From positions 41,077 through 105,076 of the forward strand of contig CAMPDV010001523.1 of NCBI GenBank assembly GCA_946699065.1: a stretch of 64,000 bases of DNA, written 5' to 3'. Shown here piece after piece: positions 40,530 through 52,673 of this stretch; position 1 is the first letter of the stretch; the number at the start of each line of letters is the position of its first letter. The notes beneath the pieces were generated by a model. It worked only from the letters and a program-made list of their open reading frames with translations, had not been told where the DNA came from and did not search any database. Source of the stretch: Loxodes magnus. Taxonomy: Eukaryota > Ciliophora > Karyorelictea > Loxodida > Loxodidae. Made by a program: the position numbers and the translations under genes.

Positions 40530-41649
40530 AGTTGATTATTTAAATTAGTAATTTTAATATAAGAAATAAATGTTAATTTCCCATAAAATTTAGAGTATCT
40601 TGATTAACTACGCCTTTGTTCTTATCTATGTTAATTTTAACCTAAAATATTACTTTTAATATTCAACTTTTTCTAGTTTCACATTTTTATTTTTGTATAT
40701 TCATATACCTGGAGTTTTTTAAGCTATCAACTAAGTCTTTATAATAAAGACTAAAGTAACCATCGTACTTATTCTAAATACTGCTTCTTTAAAATTTTTC
40801 TATTATAATTAGTATTAAAAAAATTATAGGAAATCTTAATTCAATCTTTAAATCAACTGAAGTAACCATTCTTGTTTTATGTAAAAAGAAAAGTATACTT
40901 GGAGTTTAGATTTGTTAATGATTTCAATAGGAATTTATCATAATGGTTGATATATCATTTTGCTAACATATTTATTCTCATGTGATACCAACTAAAATAA
41001 TAAAGCAAGACTCATTTATTATTGAAGTTAATGTTTACTCTTTTTTTTCTTTAGCTAATGTGCATACTGTATTTTATTTTTATACCATTTAAATAGTCAT
41101 AGAAAAGTTTCTAATGTAATATCTGCTTTTGGTAGTAAAAAATATGAAAAATTGGCTTAAAAGTATAAAAAGGAAAAATTATATTTGAATAAAATAAAAT
41201 TTATTATGTTTACAATATAATCTCAAGATTAATGTCAGAATAGCCTCCATAATTTAGAATCCTGGACTACTATGATATGTTTGCTTAGATTCTAGCAAAA
41301 TGAAATAATAAATAAAAACAGCTTATTTATAGATCTATAATTTTATAATCCTAGATAGCTATTAATTTTAAATATTTCTTAGTTTTATATATCTATAATA
41401 TTAAATTAAATGTTTAGCTTTTTTGAAGGTATTTCAATCTCTTTGCCGTGAATCTCTAGAATGCTCTAGAGATTAAATGTAAAAGTTTATATGTCTCTTT
41501 AACTCTACTCCTTGTTATTCATATTGCTCTTAAATTATTATTTCGCCTAGATAATGCTTGATATCTCTCCGATTTTGTTGCAAAATATTCTTTTTCTTTT
41601 TAGTTATATCTAATGTAATATCTTCCTTTTGTTCTCAAACTTCTTCTAC
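40530..41649. other. Loop region with no recognisable gene, unit B
   Basis: Counterpart of 10675-11799 with scattered substitutions. Nothing recognised on either strand. Confidence 0.4.
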
Positions 41650-42996
41650 ATTTATCTAAATAACTTTCTCCATAAAATAGAAAAGATTCTTTTCACTAAA
41701 GATATTTTTCCCCATCTCAGTACATTGCTTGCGGTTTGATAACTTTTTGTTGTATTTGATGCAATTTAGATTATTTCATAATTTATTTAATCTGGACATT
41801 TTAAAATACATCTATTATCTAACAAAATAAACGTATCTTAACACTCTTAAAAATTTATCCGTTTGACTCTTATTTTTACAATTTAGTCTATTATAATCAC
41901 AAGATATGCCTTCCATTCTTTTCTTACTAAAAGAAGAACTCTTCTTATATGCATTAAGTACAACTCCTTACATTTTAATCTCACTCTCTATAGTTCTTTA
42001 TTTCTTCTCCACATGACTAGCAAATTCCATCTTATCAGAATCTTATTTATATAACTCACATTAAAGTTAATAAAAGTTATTCGTTAATTTTAGGTCTTAA
42101 GTATCTTTACATTGATAGCAAATAATTCCATCTTAAGAACATCTTGAACAGTTTTAAATTAATGTGTAGCATGGTTTGCATATTACTGTGTAAGATAATA
42201 TCTTTATTCACTTTCTAAGCACTAATATCATACAGTTCTAGCAGTTACTTCATTATTACTTGTAGAGCTAGCATATTCCATCTTAAATTAACGTTTTATT
42301 AATTTTCTAGCATTAATCTTAACATTTATACTGCAAATATTTTACATCTAGCAAGCAGCTCTATTAATCTTATACAAAATTAGTCATGATGTAAGAAAGA
42401 AAAGCATTAATCATTGAGTATATAAAATAAAGTTTAGCATTTAGTACAATTATCTCCCTATTGATCACACTTTTCACAGTTAGTTATAGTTGCATTAAAA
42501 AAGTCATAGTAATTATCATCTTACTCCCTTACTAAGATAATGAAAAAGTTTAGTTGCAACCATTATCTTTTGTAATTTTTAGAATGCATAGACAAGAGTC
42601 TTTAAAATTTTTTGTTTTGTTAGTAATGTAAGAACTAATTTGCATCAACTCCATTAACATTTATATCAATCAGTATTACATTCTGGAGAAGGTTCAGAAG
42701 CGAATCATTGATAAGGCTGATTTATAATATCTAGTAAATCTTGAGTAGGTAAAATAGATTCTTATAGCATGTAAAGAATAAATGTATCCTCTTAATTATA
42801 TCTGATACATTACTATCTTAAATTATGTTGTAGCTTTCCTAAAATATGAAAAACTTGAAAAAGTCTATTCTTTAGTTTAAAACTTGCTTTCAAATCTTGA
42901 GTAAGTCAGTGAGTGACTAATTTGAACGTTTTGTTTTGCTGAAAATACTGCAAAGACTCAAACATCATAAACTAGACTAATGTTATTGACAAAAAT
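41650..42996 (-). pseudogene. Decayed inverted relative of the cysteine-rich gene, unit B
   Basis: Counterpart of 11800-13150, carrying the same breaks plus private indels (for example single-base losses near 42,220 and 42,800). It retains recognisable N-terminal-domain and first-cassette sequence on the minus strand. Shared breaks show that decay began before the 30-kb duplication. Confidence 0.7.
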
Positions 42997-45409
42997 TAGA
43001 GATTATGATAGAATAGCTAATTTAGCTATTAAAATAGTCTTGTAATTTAAGATGTCTTACTTTACAACCATTTCAAAATTTTAAAATACTGTTTTTTAAA
43101 ACTTTAGATAGATTCTATCTTAAAGCTTTAGAAAATTATCATACTAGTTATTAATAAAATATCCAAGTTATCAAGCAAGTATCAATCTAGCTAGCTTTAG
43201 ATTATGAAGGTCTATTTAGTATTTTTCTTATTTTAATTTTAAAATATAAGTTAATTTAACTAAGATGATAATAGCTTACTTCTTTGGTGATGAGTAAGAG
43301 AGATTATTTAGTAAGATATTTGAATATTTAGATCATAGTTATTGATTATTCTAGATTAGATTTTGGTTAGAATGAAATTGCTAAGTTTTAGTTAAAATAT
43401 AATGAGGAAATTAAAAAGAAGTAAAGAGCAATGTAATCTCTTAGCTTCTTCTAATATGCTATAAGGATAATAATTCCTATATATAGCATTCCTAGTACTT
43501 TATGTGAAACTCTTATGTAAAGAACTAAAAAAAAGTATCTGATTAAGTGTAGTTAAATATCAAAAGTAATAAACCAACCCCAGTTACTATAGAAAACAGA
43601 ATAATTAATAAAGTCTAGTTAATTCAGCTAATATCTTATAAGTCTCTAAATAGCAAAGCCCTGCAATTATTTGACAAGTTGCTTCCTTCTTTGTAACTAT
43701 ATATTTATTAATTAAATACTAAAGAACTGAAGTTAGAAAGATGTTTAAATTAAGTATTGAAGAATAAGGACTTAATTAACAATCTAAATTTTATCTATGT
43801 CAGCAGAATTTCTCTTTTAATGAGTCTCAAAAAGAATTAGCATATTAACCTTATTTGCCATAAAGTGCGATGGCACTAGTGATTTGAAGGAAAATACCCT
43901 TAAGATTCTTATTTTTTTACTTAAGATATACAATCAAGAATTTCTATTCAATCAGATATAAAAATATAATGTTATAAGCTTTAAGTTACCTTAATCAGAT
44001 AATATGGATAGATGATACTACTATCTATTGCTAGTTTAATGCAGCTACTATAGTTTTTTTACTATCTAAGTAGAAGCAATCTTACTATCAAAATCATAGG
44101 AAAGCATTCTATAAAATCAAGTACTCGTTTCAGAAATAGAAGAGTAAAATTTTATGCATAAAATAGGTATTGAAAAGCCCCTTTATCACTCTAAGTTAAT
44201 TCCTTTAGAAATGAAATAATTCTTATGATATTTATCCTAAAAAATAGAGAAACGCGAATAGATCACAATAGCAGTTACAAATTACTATGAAATAAGAATA
44301 ACCGCAATGTATGAAATCTTTCAGAACTATATAGAAAGGAATTACTGACGTCTTAACTAGTAAATGAAGTGCCAGATAACTGTAGACTATATGTTATTGC
44401 TTATATAATCAATTAAATAATTCTATCTCCATACTATAAAACTAGAGCTATGAATTAGATATGCTTTTTATGGTCTAAATTATTGAAACTTTAAAGAAGA
44501 AATAAAGATAATAATTGAATTTCCTTGACTAAACGCTTAGCTATTCTAAAGATATCTAAGGATATTTTACTGTAATCATTAATACTTGAAGAAGCAATCC
44601 ATGAAAGATTTTAATTATATTAATTATTTAAGTCTTTAGATATACCAAATATTAAAAAAAACATGGAAAGGCATTCAATATCAAGAAGCATAGTCTGAAG
44701 AAAGTTTATATCTAATTAAATAAGTTCTAACCTGTACTCACATTTAGAAACCTTTAAATATACTACGTCAAATATCAGATATGAAACTATTTAATTGATG
44801 CAATGGAACGCCATATCAATAGAAAAACCCAAAATACCTAATTATTACAGATGTAAATCAAATTAATCAGGATATATTAAGATCATTTCAATTGGACAGA
44901 AGGTTGAAGAATAAGAAAATGAGGAATATAATGAGAAAGAAAAATAAGTTAAGAAGATGAAGCAAAGAAATTCAGAATGAGGAAGAATCAAACTTAGAAC
45001 TTTAATTATATGGAAAAAGGACAATGAAAATTAGTAAATTTTAAGCATCTCGTTCCTGTTCTCTCAGTAGTAATCTTATTTTTTATATTTTTCAACTAAG
45101 AAACTCTTATCTCTGCTAACAGTGTCAAAAACATAGAAATTTTAGATAAAGGATAAGATTTTATTCCTTATAATTTACCAAATTTTGCCAAATATCAATT
45201 AATGTTTTCATAACAGGCTCTTAGGTTAAATTCAATCCAAATACTCAGAGAAACTTTACTATTACCTTCTAAAGCATAATGATAAACTTTAAAATTGTAA
45301 ATAATAAACTTTTAAAAGCTAAATTTTATTAGATATTTAGAAGCTAAATCTATAAGCAAGCTTATTAATTTTATAAAAGCTAGCAAGTACAAAGAAAATG
45401 GTTACATTA
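42997..45409. other. Loop spacer right of the pseudogene, unit B
   Basis: Counterpart of 13151-15559. No gene recognised. The possible plus-strand frames noted in copy A persist here with substitutions only over much of their length, for example at about 44,450-44,520. Confidence 0.3.
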
Positions 45410-48400
45410 TAAAAGCCAGTTTTAATTTAGACTTAAGTTCTTAGGATTAGCTATAATCATTAAGTTATTGTATAATTAAACGAAATTAAACAAATTAGCT
45501 TATTCTTTATATTAATTTAGCTTTAATTAAATATCTTTATAAATGAATCATTTTCTTTTTAGCTAGAAAACTTCTTTTATTTAAGATTATTTTATTATTA
45601 TTATGTTAGTCCATAATAAGCAAACTCATATTATAAGATATTTAAAATATAAGCTTTAGACTTAAAAGTTATATTCTTTAGTATTATTTATAATTAAAGA
45701 CTGTATTGGTATCATTAATATTATAAGGCAGCAATGGATTACTAATGTTAAAGATATCTACTAGCTTAAGCTATTATAATAGTTAATACTCTAGTAGTAG
45801 ATAATTATTTTATAGCATTAAGCTAACATTTTACTATGTAAAAATTCTATTGGCGCAGGTTGTTTCCTTAGCTAAACAATTCCTAATTCTGTTCTTTATA
45901 ACCAAACTTATCTTGTTTTATTGAATCTCTCTATCAACTTTCTAGTCTCTATTTGTCTTTTGCTAAATAATCTTTTATTTAGCCTAAAGTAAAGATAGTA
46001 GACTTTTTAGAAGTATCATATGTCTTAAATTATGAAGTAAAAGAGATTGCATTTATTGTGAAGAAGAGGATCTAAAGGAGCGGTAGTAATATGTAAATGG
46101 TTATAAGGTAAGAAAATGGATCTAAGGCAAATTAACTCTTAATATATAATCCCAAGCAATATCTCTATAGTTAGTAAAAATGGTTTTAAGTCTGATGAAG
46201 ATAGAAGCAGTAAGTTAGGTAAATAAAGGTATAGAACTAAAGTTGTTTAGTAAAGGTATTAGTTAGGTTTGTAGAATCTATTGAAGTATAATAACTAAAG
46301 ATACTAACTAGCTAATATATAACTATAATGGTACTATTTAATAACTAGTTACTTATATCCTTAATAATAGCTAAGCAATATAATAAAATACAGACAAACT
46401 AAGAAGGATATAATGGATATTTTAATTTAAATAGTGATTAATAATACTAAAGAGCTAAGAAATGTAAATAGCCAGGATAATAATTAGTTAAGCAGATAGT
46501 AAACTATTATAATGAAATAACTTTAATTTAATTCTAAGTATATTAACAAGCTTGTATAGCTTACTTTAATTAAAGCTATTAATACTATAATCTAATCAGC
46601 TTTAAGATATTTAAGATATAATATCAAATTAAATCTAATATTTAGTTATTATATAATACAGCTAAATTACTATGCTTCTAACAAATTACCAACAACCTTT
46701 TGTAAACAACTATACCTACAGATACTAATTATTTACTTCTCAGTACTTACTCACAGCCAACTTACTTCAAAAATCAAATACGGATCATAGATTTAATGCT
46801 CTTTCAATTTATTTTACCTATACCATACAAAGGAGAGCTATAGTAATCAAGGCTATTATCATTATTACTTTTCTACCTTATCTACTAAGCTTAATCCTTA
46901 GCTACATTCTATTCTAATCACCAATTACTTTACAACAAACAGTCAAGAAGAGATTCAAGGCTATAGTTAACCTATAAACCTCAATTACTTTTGCTTCTGC
47001 TCAATATAATGTAGGATTTGCTTAATTAAAGATTAATAAACTCGAAGGAGAAATCAAGCACTTGAGCAATATTATAAGACTAGATCCTATGCTTGTTGGT
47101 TCTAATTGTAGTAAAGGCACTGTACTGAGAAGCTTAAATAAGAATGAAGAAGTTATTGAAATTAATGTAGCTCTTTAGGTAAATTCTAATAATGTTATTC
47201 CCTGTAGTTATAAAAGAGCAACAGTAAGAAGACTAGGAAATATGATGAAGCTACAGAATGCTTAAACATATTTATCAAAGTAAATCCTGATCTGAATATT
47301 GCCTTTGCAATTAAAGAAAATTCCCTTAAGTTACTGGGTAGAGAAAAGAAGAAATTTAAGATTTGAATTGACCCATAAGTTAATCTTTCAAATAATGAAG
47401 CCTTTAAAAGAAAAGAACTTGTTTTGAATAAAGCATATTCCAAGCAACTTTTCTTCTACTATAAGAAAGGAATTACTCTGAACTGATTAAGAAAATAATA
47501 GAATGCTAACGTATAGCTATTTAAATTAGACTCTAGCAATAAAAAACTTAACATAATAAAGGATAATCTAATAAAGCTTAGATTAGAATATCAATCATAA
47601 GTATATTTTGATATTAGTATAAAATGAGAAGTGGATATTAACAAACTTAATATCTTAATATCTTATTATTTGCTAGACTTTAGTAAGTTTAATAATAATA
47701 AGATAAATCTATTATTAAAAGGGTAACTTATAAAGATATTAGTAATAGTCTATTAATAAATATTAAAATGCTATAAATGTCTATTTAGCTAAAATCTTTA
47801 AATTTAAAATTAAAATAACTTAGTAAAAGTATAAAGAAGTATTAGCATTGATACTTTATTAGACTTATAATAATTTAGAAGTTAAAAAATCATTTTAATA
47901 TGGTTTTTATATAATGAAGATGTGATAATTTTACATCAAGGATCTGTCATTGTTATTAGGAAATTAATCAATAAAAAAATTAAGAATTAATATATTTAGT
48001 TTTAAACTTAGTTAGCTATCTTCTTTGATATTAACCATCTTTTGGCTTTATTTTTATATTAGTGGGTGATTATATCCAAGCTCTAATTAAACAATCATCA
48101 CTATATAACTAGGAAGGTCATATTGTTACTTTTAACCTTATATAGATTCCTTGTGGATTAACGTTTAGTCCTTTCATTATATTTCATATAATCCTATTCT
48201 TTTAAGTCAGGAGATTCTAAATTCTTTTTCTAATCTTAGCGTTTTCTTCTTTCGTAAATAGTAAAAGTTTTTGGATTGCTTAATTAAATGTTAGATTGTT
48301 TGTAGTATTTTTAATTTCTTTAGCTTTTGAACTTATTTTGTTTAAGTCTTAATTAGTTTTTCTTCTTATTTAATCTTGATTTATTTATATATTTTTATTG

Positions 48401-49436
48401 TTTTACTTGATAGGTTCATTAAAGCTCAGTCTTTAATTAACCACTGGATTGAAATTTAAATACGAAGCTAGATTAATTTTAAGCATAAGTCTGCTCTTCT
48501 AAAACAACTGTAAGATAGTGAAAGTTCTCTTAATAAATGATTTCAAAATAAGCAGTCTGGTTTCTTACCTGCTCTGACATAGTTATTACTCTTATTCTAA
48601 AATGTTCTATTAGATTCTATTTACTTATAATTAAGAGCCTTTAGTTACTTGCTAAACACTAGAATCAGATATCTCTTTCCAAAATTCTGCTTCTGTTTTA
48701 CCCAAGTATGGTGAATCAGGAGGTGCCTGGTATTTTTAATCTGGTTTAGGTTACTTTTATAATATTTATAAAGTGATTGAAATAAATGAGGCATAGTAGT
48801 AATGAAATAAGAATGTTCTAATGAACTAGTAAGTATAAAAGCAGTTTAATTAAATAGAGGTAAACTAAAGAAGGCATAAGGACTAAGGTATGAATGCTGC
48901 AATAGTATAAGATACTATTACATTATAGATAGTTAAGCTATACTTACCATATACTCTACTACTATCTTTATTATCTTTGTATCTTTAGTATCTTTTACTA
49001 TTCTATAAGATAACTAGATTAACCTATTTAGAATATATTAGATACCTCTTAGGTATATTAAGCATCAAATAAAGCTTATCTTTAATTAATGGAACTAGTT
49101 AATTTATACCTATTAATGATATTTAGAAGGATTATTATAATTTATAATCAAAGGATTTAATCATAAGTACTTAAGAGATTTTCTAGCTTTAAATTTATTT
49201 TTATAAGGTAAGCTAATCATTGTAAGTCTAGACTGCTTAATTAAAAAGATAGACTCTTATATATAAACTAAGCTTATTAATGCTTAATTTACCTATTTTA
49301 CTATCTCTATGCTTCTAATAAACCTATTATTTATCTTTACTATAATAGCCACTACTTTTATAAAGACTACTTCATTTAAAAGTTTAAGCTAATAAAGTAT
49401 TTTAGGATCTAAGAAACTTAGTTTTTCTAGCTTCTA
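45410..49436 (-). repeat. Right arm of palindromic unit B
   Basis: Inverted copy of 30003-34030 and near-identical to 15560-19577. Parts match left arm A more closely than right arm A, for example the spelling around 45,640-45,730 and the CAATATAATG form near 47,001. This points to exchange between arms. Confidence 0.85.
46900..47510 (+). pseudogene. TPR-repeat protein remnant in right arm B
   Basis: Same TPR-like units as at 17040-17640 with the common one-base break. Additional differences near 47,340-47,395 alter the last unit. Its shadow on the minus strand is 47195-47443. Confidence 0.55.
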
Positions 49437-50577
49437 AATAAAAATTACTTAGTATTAGAATCTATAATCCTTAAGCAGAATTAGTTAGTTTAGTTGGAAG
49501 TTAATTTAAAGAAAACAGAATCGAAAATTTGTTGACAGAAGCAAGATTCAACAGTGACAATCTACTGATAGTATTTTCAGCAGGCTAAGCTTTAATAAAG
49601 ACTAATTTTTTGGTGCTAAGTTGCCTGTCATTTGTGTAGGAGCTATCAGAATCACTCTACTAAGGTTACTTATCTCGCTTCTTAGTGTGCTATATGAAAC
49701 ATTTGTTGCATAAGTAAATGTAGGAAGTATCGTGATAAAGCTAGATAAGCTTTTCATAATTTAACGAGAAGAACATCAAGGATTTCTAATATTTGGCCCT
49801 ATTCTTTTTGATATAATTCTAATATCTTTTATTCCTTCCATAATGATGAAGCATTTATCTAGAGTTAAAGAAAATAGCTCAATATCTATTTCATATAAAC
49901 TCTTCATCTAGCTAATATAAAATTTTCCTCAATTTAGTGCTGAAAGAATTATTTTCTTGGTATTTTTGTATTCTATACTTATCTATATTGCTCATAAAAG
50001 GAAAATCAGTCAGTTTTTCTTATTTACTTCATAGATTATAAGGAATCTTCTCAGATCTATTTATTCTTCCCTACTACAAATCTTGAGTTTTCTGCTTCAA
50101 GTCGAAGTTTCTCTTTATATTCCTAAGATTATTAAGCTTAAGAGGAAAGCCAGCTTATTAAGATCTATGAGATAATAGAGAGAGATATTTAGGAAGTAGT
50201 GATAGGAGGCAATAAGGATTGATAATCTACATCAAATAAATAGAACTAAATAAAAACTCAAGGAACCAACTGATAGGCTGTAGTATAGGTACTGAACTGG
50301 CTGACTTCTTTAAGACCTGAAAAAATGTGTAGTCTCTTTTTGACTTCTTCCAGTGGTTTTTACAATTAACTAGGAAATTAAAATTCTTCCATTCTATTAC
50401 CTTGATAGTTAAATAAAAGCTTAAAAGACACTAAGTTTAGGGAGTAATTAAAGAAAACTCTTTCTTTTCCTAAATTAGTAATTAAAGGCAGCTAAAGATA
50501 GAAGAAATTCTTAGTAAAGTAATTGAATTATATCTTGAGATCTTATAGAAAAATCTTATTTAGAAGATAAGAAGAAA
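49437..50577 (+). repeat. Outer segment right of unit B, shortened
   Basis: Matches 19578 to about 20,715 in the same direction, then breaks off within AGAAGATAAGAAGAAA and continues as inverted LINE 3' sequence. Compared with the other edge, about 1 kb (the equivalent of about 27,838-28,860) is missing. Confidence 0.8.
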
Positions 50578-51315
50578 AGCTCTAAGTATCAAACTAACTT
50601 TCTTTATAAGTAACTAGAGATCTTGATGCTTCAAAAAATCTATTAATATTATACCAGTCGGAAGTATTTTAAAATTAGATATACCTTATTCATAATATTC
50701 ACTAACTTGTCTAAGAAACTATTTTACTTTAATCTCCTTTATAATATCATTAGTATTGGGATTTTAGTGTCTGAATTGCTTTTGTATATAGAAACTGAAG
50801 TAAGCTTTACCATTTCTCAGTTACTGATATCTTCGTTTTGTTTTCATTCTTTCTAGTTAATCGACTTGCGTAATTTCCAGGATTTAACTGTATTGGTAGT
50901 TAATTTTCGTTCTCTCCAATAATTTGAACTGAGTTCTTTTACCTATAATTAACTTGTTCTTTTGCTATCTATTGAAATTTGAGTATTCGTCCCTCCATAT
51001 CTTTGCTGTTTCATTCGAATTATTATTTTCGAATTTAGGTTGCATGGTAGGAAAAGTTGGAATCTATTATTTTGAGCTTTTTAAGCTATCAAAAGATATT
51101 AAGAAATAGGCTCTTAATGCCATTGTCGAGTCGTCCTAATCAGTTACATTTGTTGAAATTAAAATGTTGCTTTCTTCTGATAAAAAGTATTAGATCAAGT
51201 ATCTAAAACAGTGATATTATGTTATCAAATAGAGCTCTTTGAATCTCATTGAATATAAGAGATACTTGCATAAGTTTTTCATCAGTGTTTTGCTTTATTT
51301 TCTTATTATTATTCT
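50578..51315 (-). pseudogene. 5'-truncated LINE fragment
   Basis: Reverse complement of about 27,120-27,838, the 3' end of the non-LTR retrotransposon including the last C-terminal codons and tail. Homology ends abruptly at about 51,315 on the 5' side, as is usual for incomplete reverse transcription. The plus-strand frame at 51239-51433 begins in its shadow. Confidence 0.8.
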
Positions 51316-51959
51316 GATTTCCATCCTTATTCTTCATAATTTCTTCATTTTATATCTTTGGTTATGCTATTTAAGCCCGTGTATTGTAAGGAACATAATT
51401 GATAAATATAAACTTATAAAGACAAAAAAGTAAATCCAAAGTCCTTGTTCTTGCATGAGTTCCTTTTTTTAAAATTGTGAAATATAACGTGAAATGTAAA
51501 AAGGAACAAGAGTCAAGCAAGCTAGTTAATTACTAAGATTAAGAGTCTAGAAAATGCTATCTATAGTCTTCTTTTCTACTCACTTACCGCAATTGATTTA
51601 CTTAAAGAAGAACTAATTGGATAGTTAGCAGAGCAGCGATTTTAATACTAAGCTTGTGTATTTGAGAAAGAGTTGGGTTGATCTTAAATGGTACTATTAA
51701 TAGTTTAATCACTAAGGTCTGCAGAACCATTTTACTTAAATTTTAAAGTAGAAGTCTTTATAAAACTCTTAGTAAATATATATAAATTCTGTTAATTTAA
51801 TCCTTAAGCAAACTATTCAAATGTAACTGAAAGCTCTGTCTTTTCACTCTATAATTCCTTTATTTTTAAGTCTATTAAAGAGTATAAAATTAGATTTAAA
51901 AGATACTCGAAATGCTCTTTTGCTAGTAAGTAAAATTAAAGTGTTTTCTTTCTTTACTT
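51316..51959. other. Unassigned AT-rich spacer
   Basis: No gene recognised. A loose inverted pair around 51,450-51,520 (CTTGTTC...GTTCCTTTTTT against AAAAAGGAACAAGAG) could form a hairpin. The right end fades into the diverged loop fragment. Confidence 0.3.
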
Positions 51960-52665
51960 TCAATATTAGAATTAATAAAGGAATAGTCTTAGCTTAATGC
52001 TTCTAACTTTAGTCTATTGATTTAATGTTTATAGAAGTCTCTTACGTACTTTAGCCAGAAGCTATAGAATAGGCTTAATTTAATAAAAACTAAGTATGAT
52101 TAGTAAACAAAAATTTAACTTTATTAAGATATTATAAATATTCTTAGTTGCAGACTCTAGGAGAGATTATGCAAAATGATAAAAAAGAAAGAGCTGAATG
52201 CTAGATCTAATGTCATTTTTATCTATAGCCTTAAGATCAATATTAGTTATTACTCAAATTGATTAACTTTTAAAAGCTTCTAGTGAATATTAGGTTGGAG
52301 AATTAAATCGAATTTGAAGATAAAGATAAGATTTGGTAATAAAAAATTTTTTTAAACTAAGCGTTTTTCTTATTTGATATTTCAAAAACGATTGAAGTTT
52401 CTGTTAATATTATAAAATCAAATTTCAAAAGCTGGCATCAATTTAAAATCAACTGATCTAGCAAATAAAATATTATGACTTATAATAGATTTACTAAGAA
52501 ACTTTAAGAAGTAACTTTTTAATAATTAGATTGCTACATATAGCATTTTAAAAACTTATTATATGATGTAGTAGAAGATTAAATATTATATTGCTCTTAT
52601 GAACTTAAGATTGCAATTTAAATTTTAGCTGCTTCTTGATATATATTCATCTTCATAGGGTGAGG
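51960..52665 (+). repeat. Diverged fragment of the palindromic-unit loop
   Basis: Aligns with 3990-4660 and 33990-34660 in the same direction: shared words include GATAGAATAGGCTTAATTT-like and TTATATGATGTAGTAGAAGATTA. There are many substitutions and indels not divisible by three. It is far more diverged than copies A and B are from each other, so it is an older relic. It ends right at the 3' edge of the tandem-repeat gene. Confidence 0.7.
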
Positions 52666-52673
52666 ACATTTTA

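Larger units (their letters stand above)
30003..49436. repeat. 19.4-kb palindromic repeat unit, copy B
   Basis: Same orientation and order as copy A: left arm, spacer, cysteine-rich gene, inverted pseudogene, spacer, right arm. Many 60-base lines are identical to copy A with an offset of 30,000-30,002 up to the gene and about 29,850 after it. The change is caused by loss of one 150-base cassette and a 5-base longer intron. Symmetry centre is about 39,720. Confidence 0.85.
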
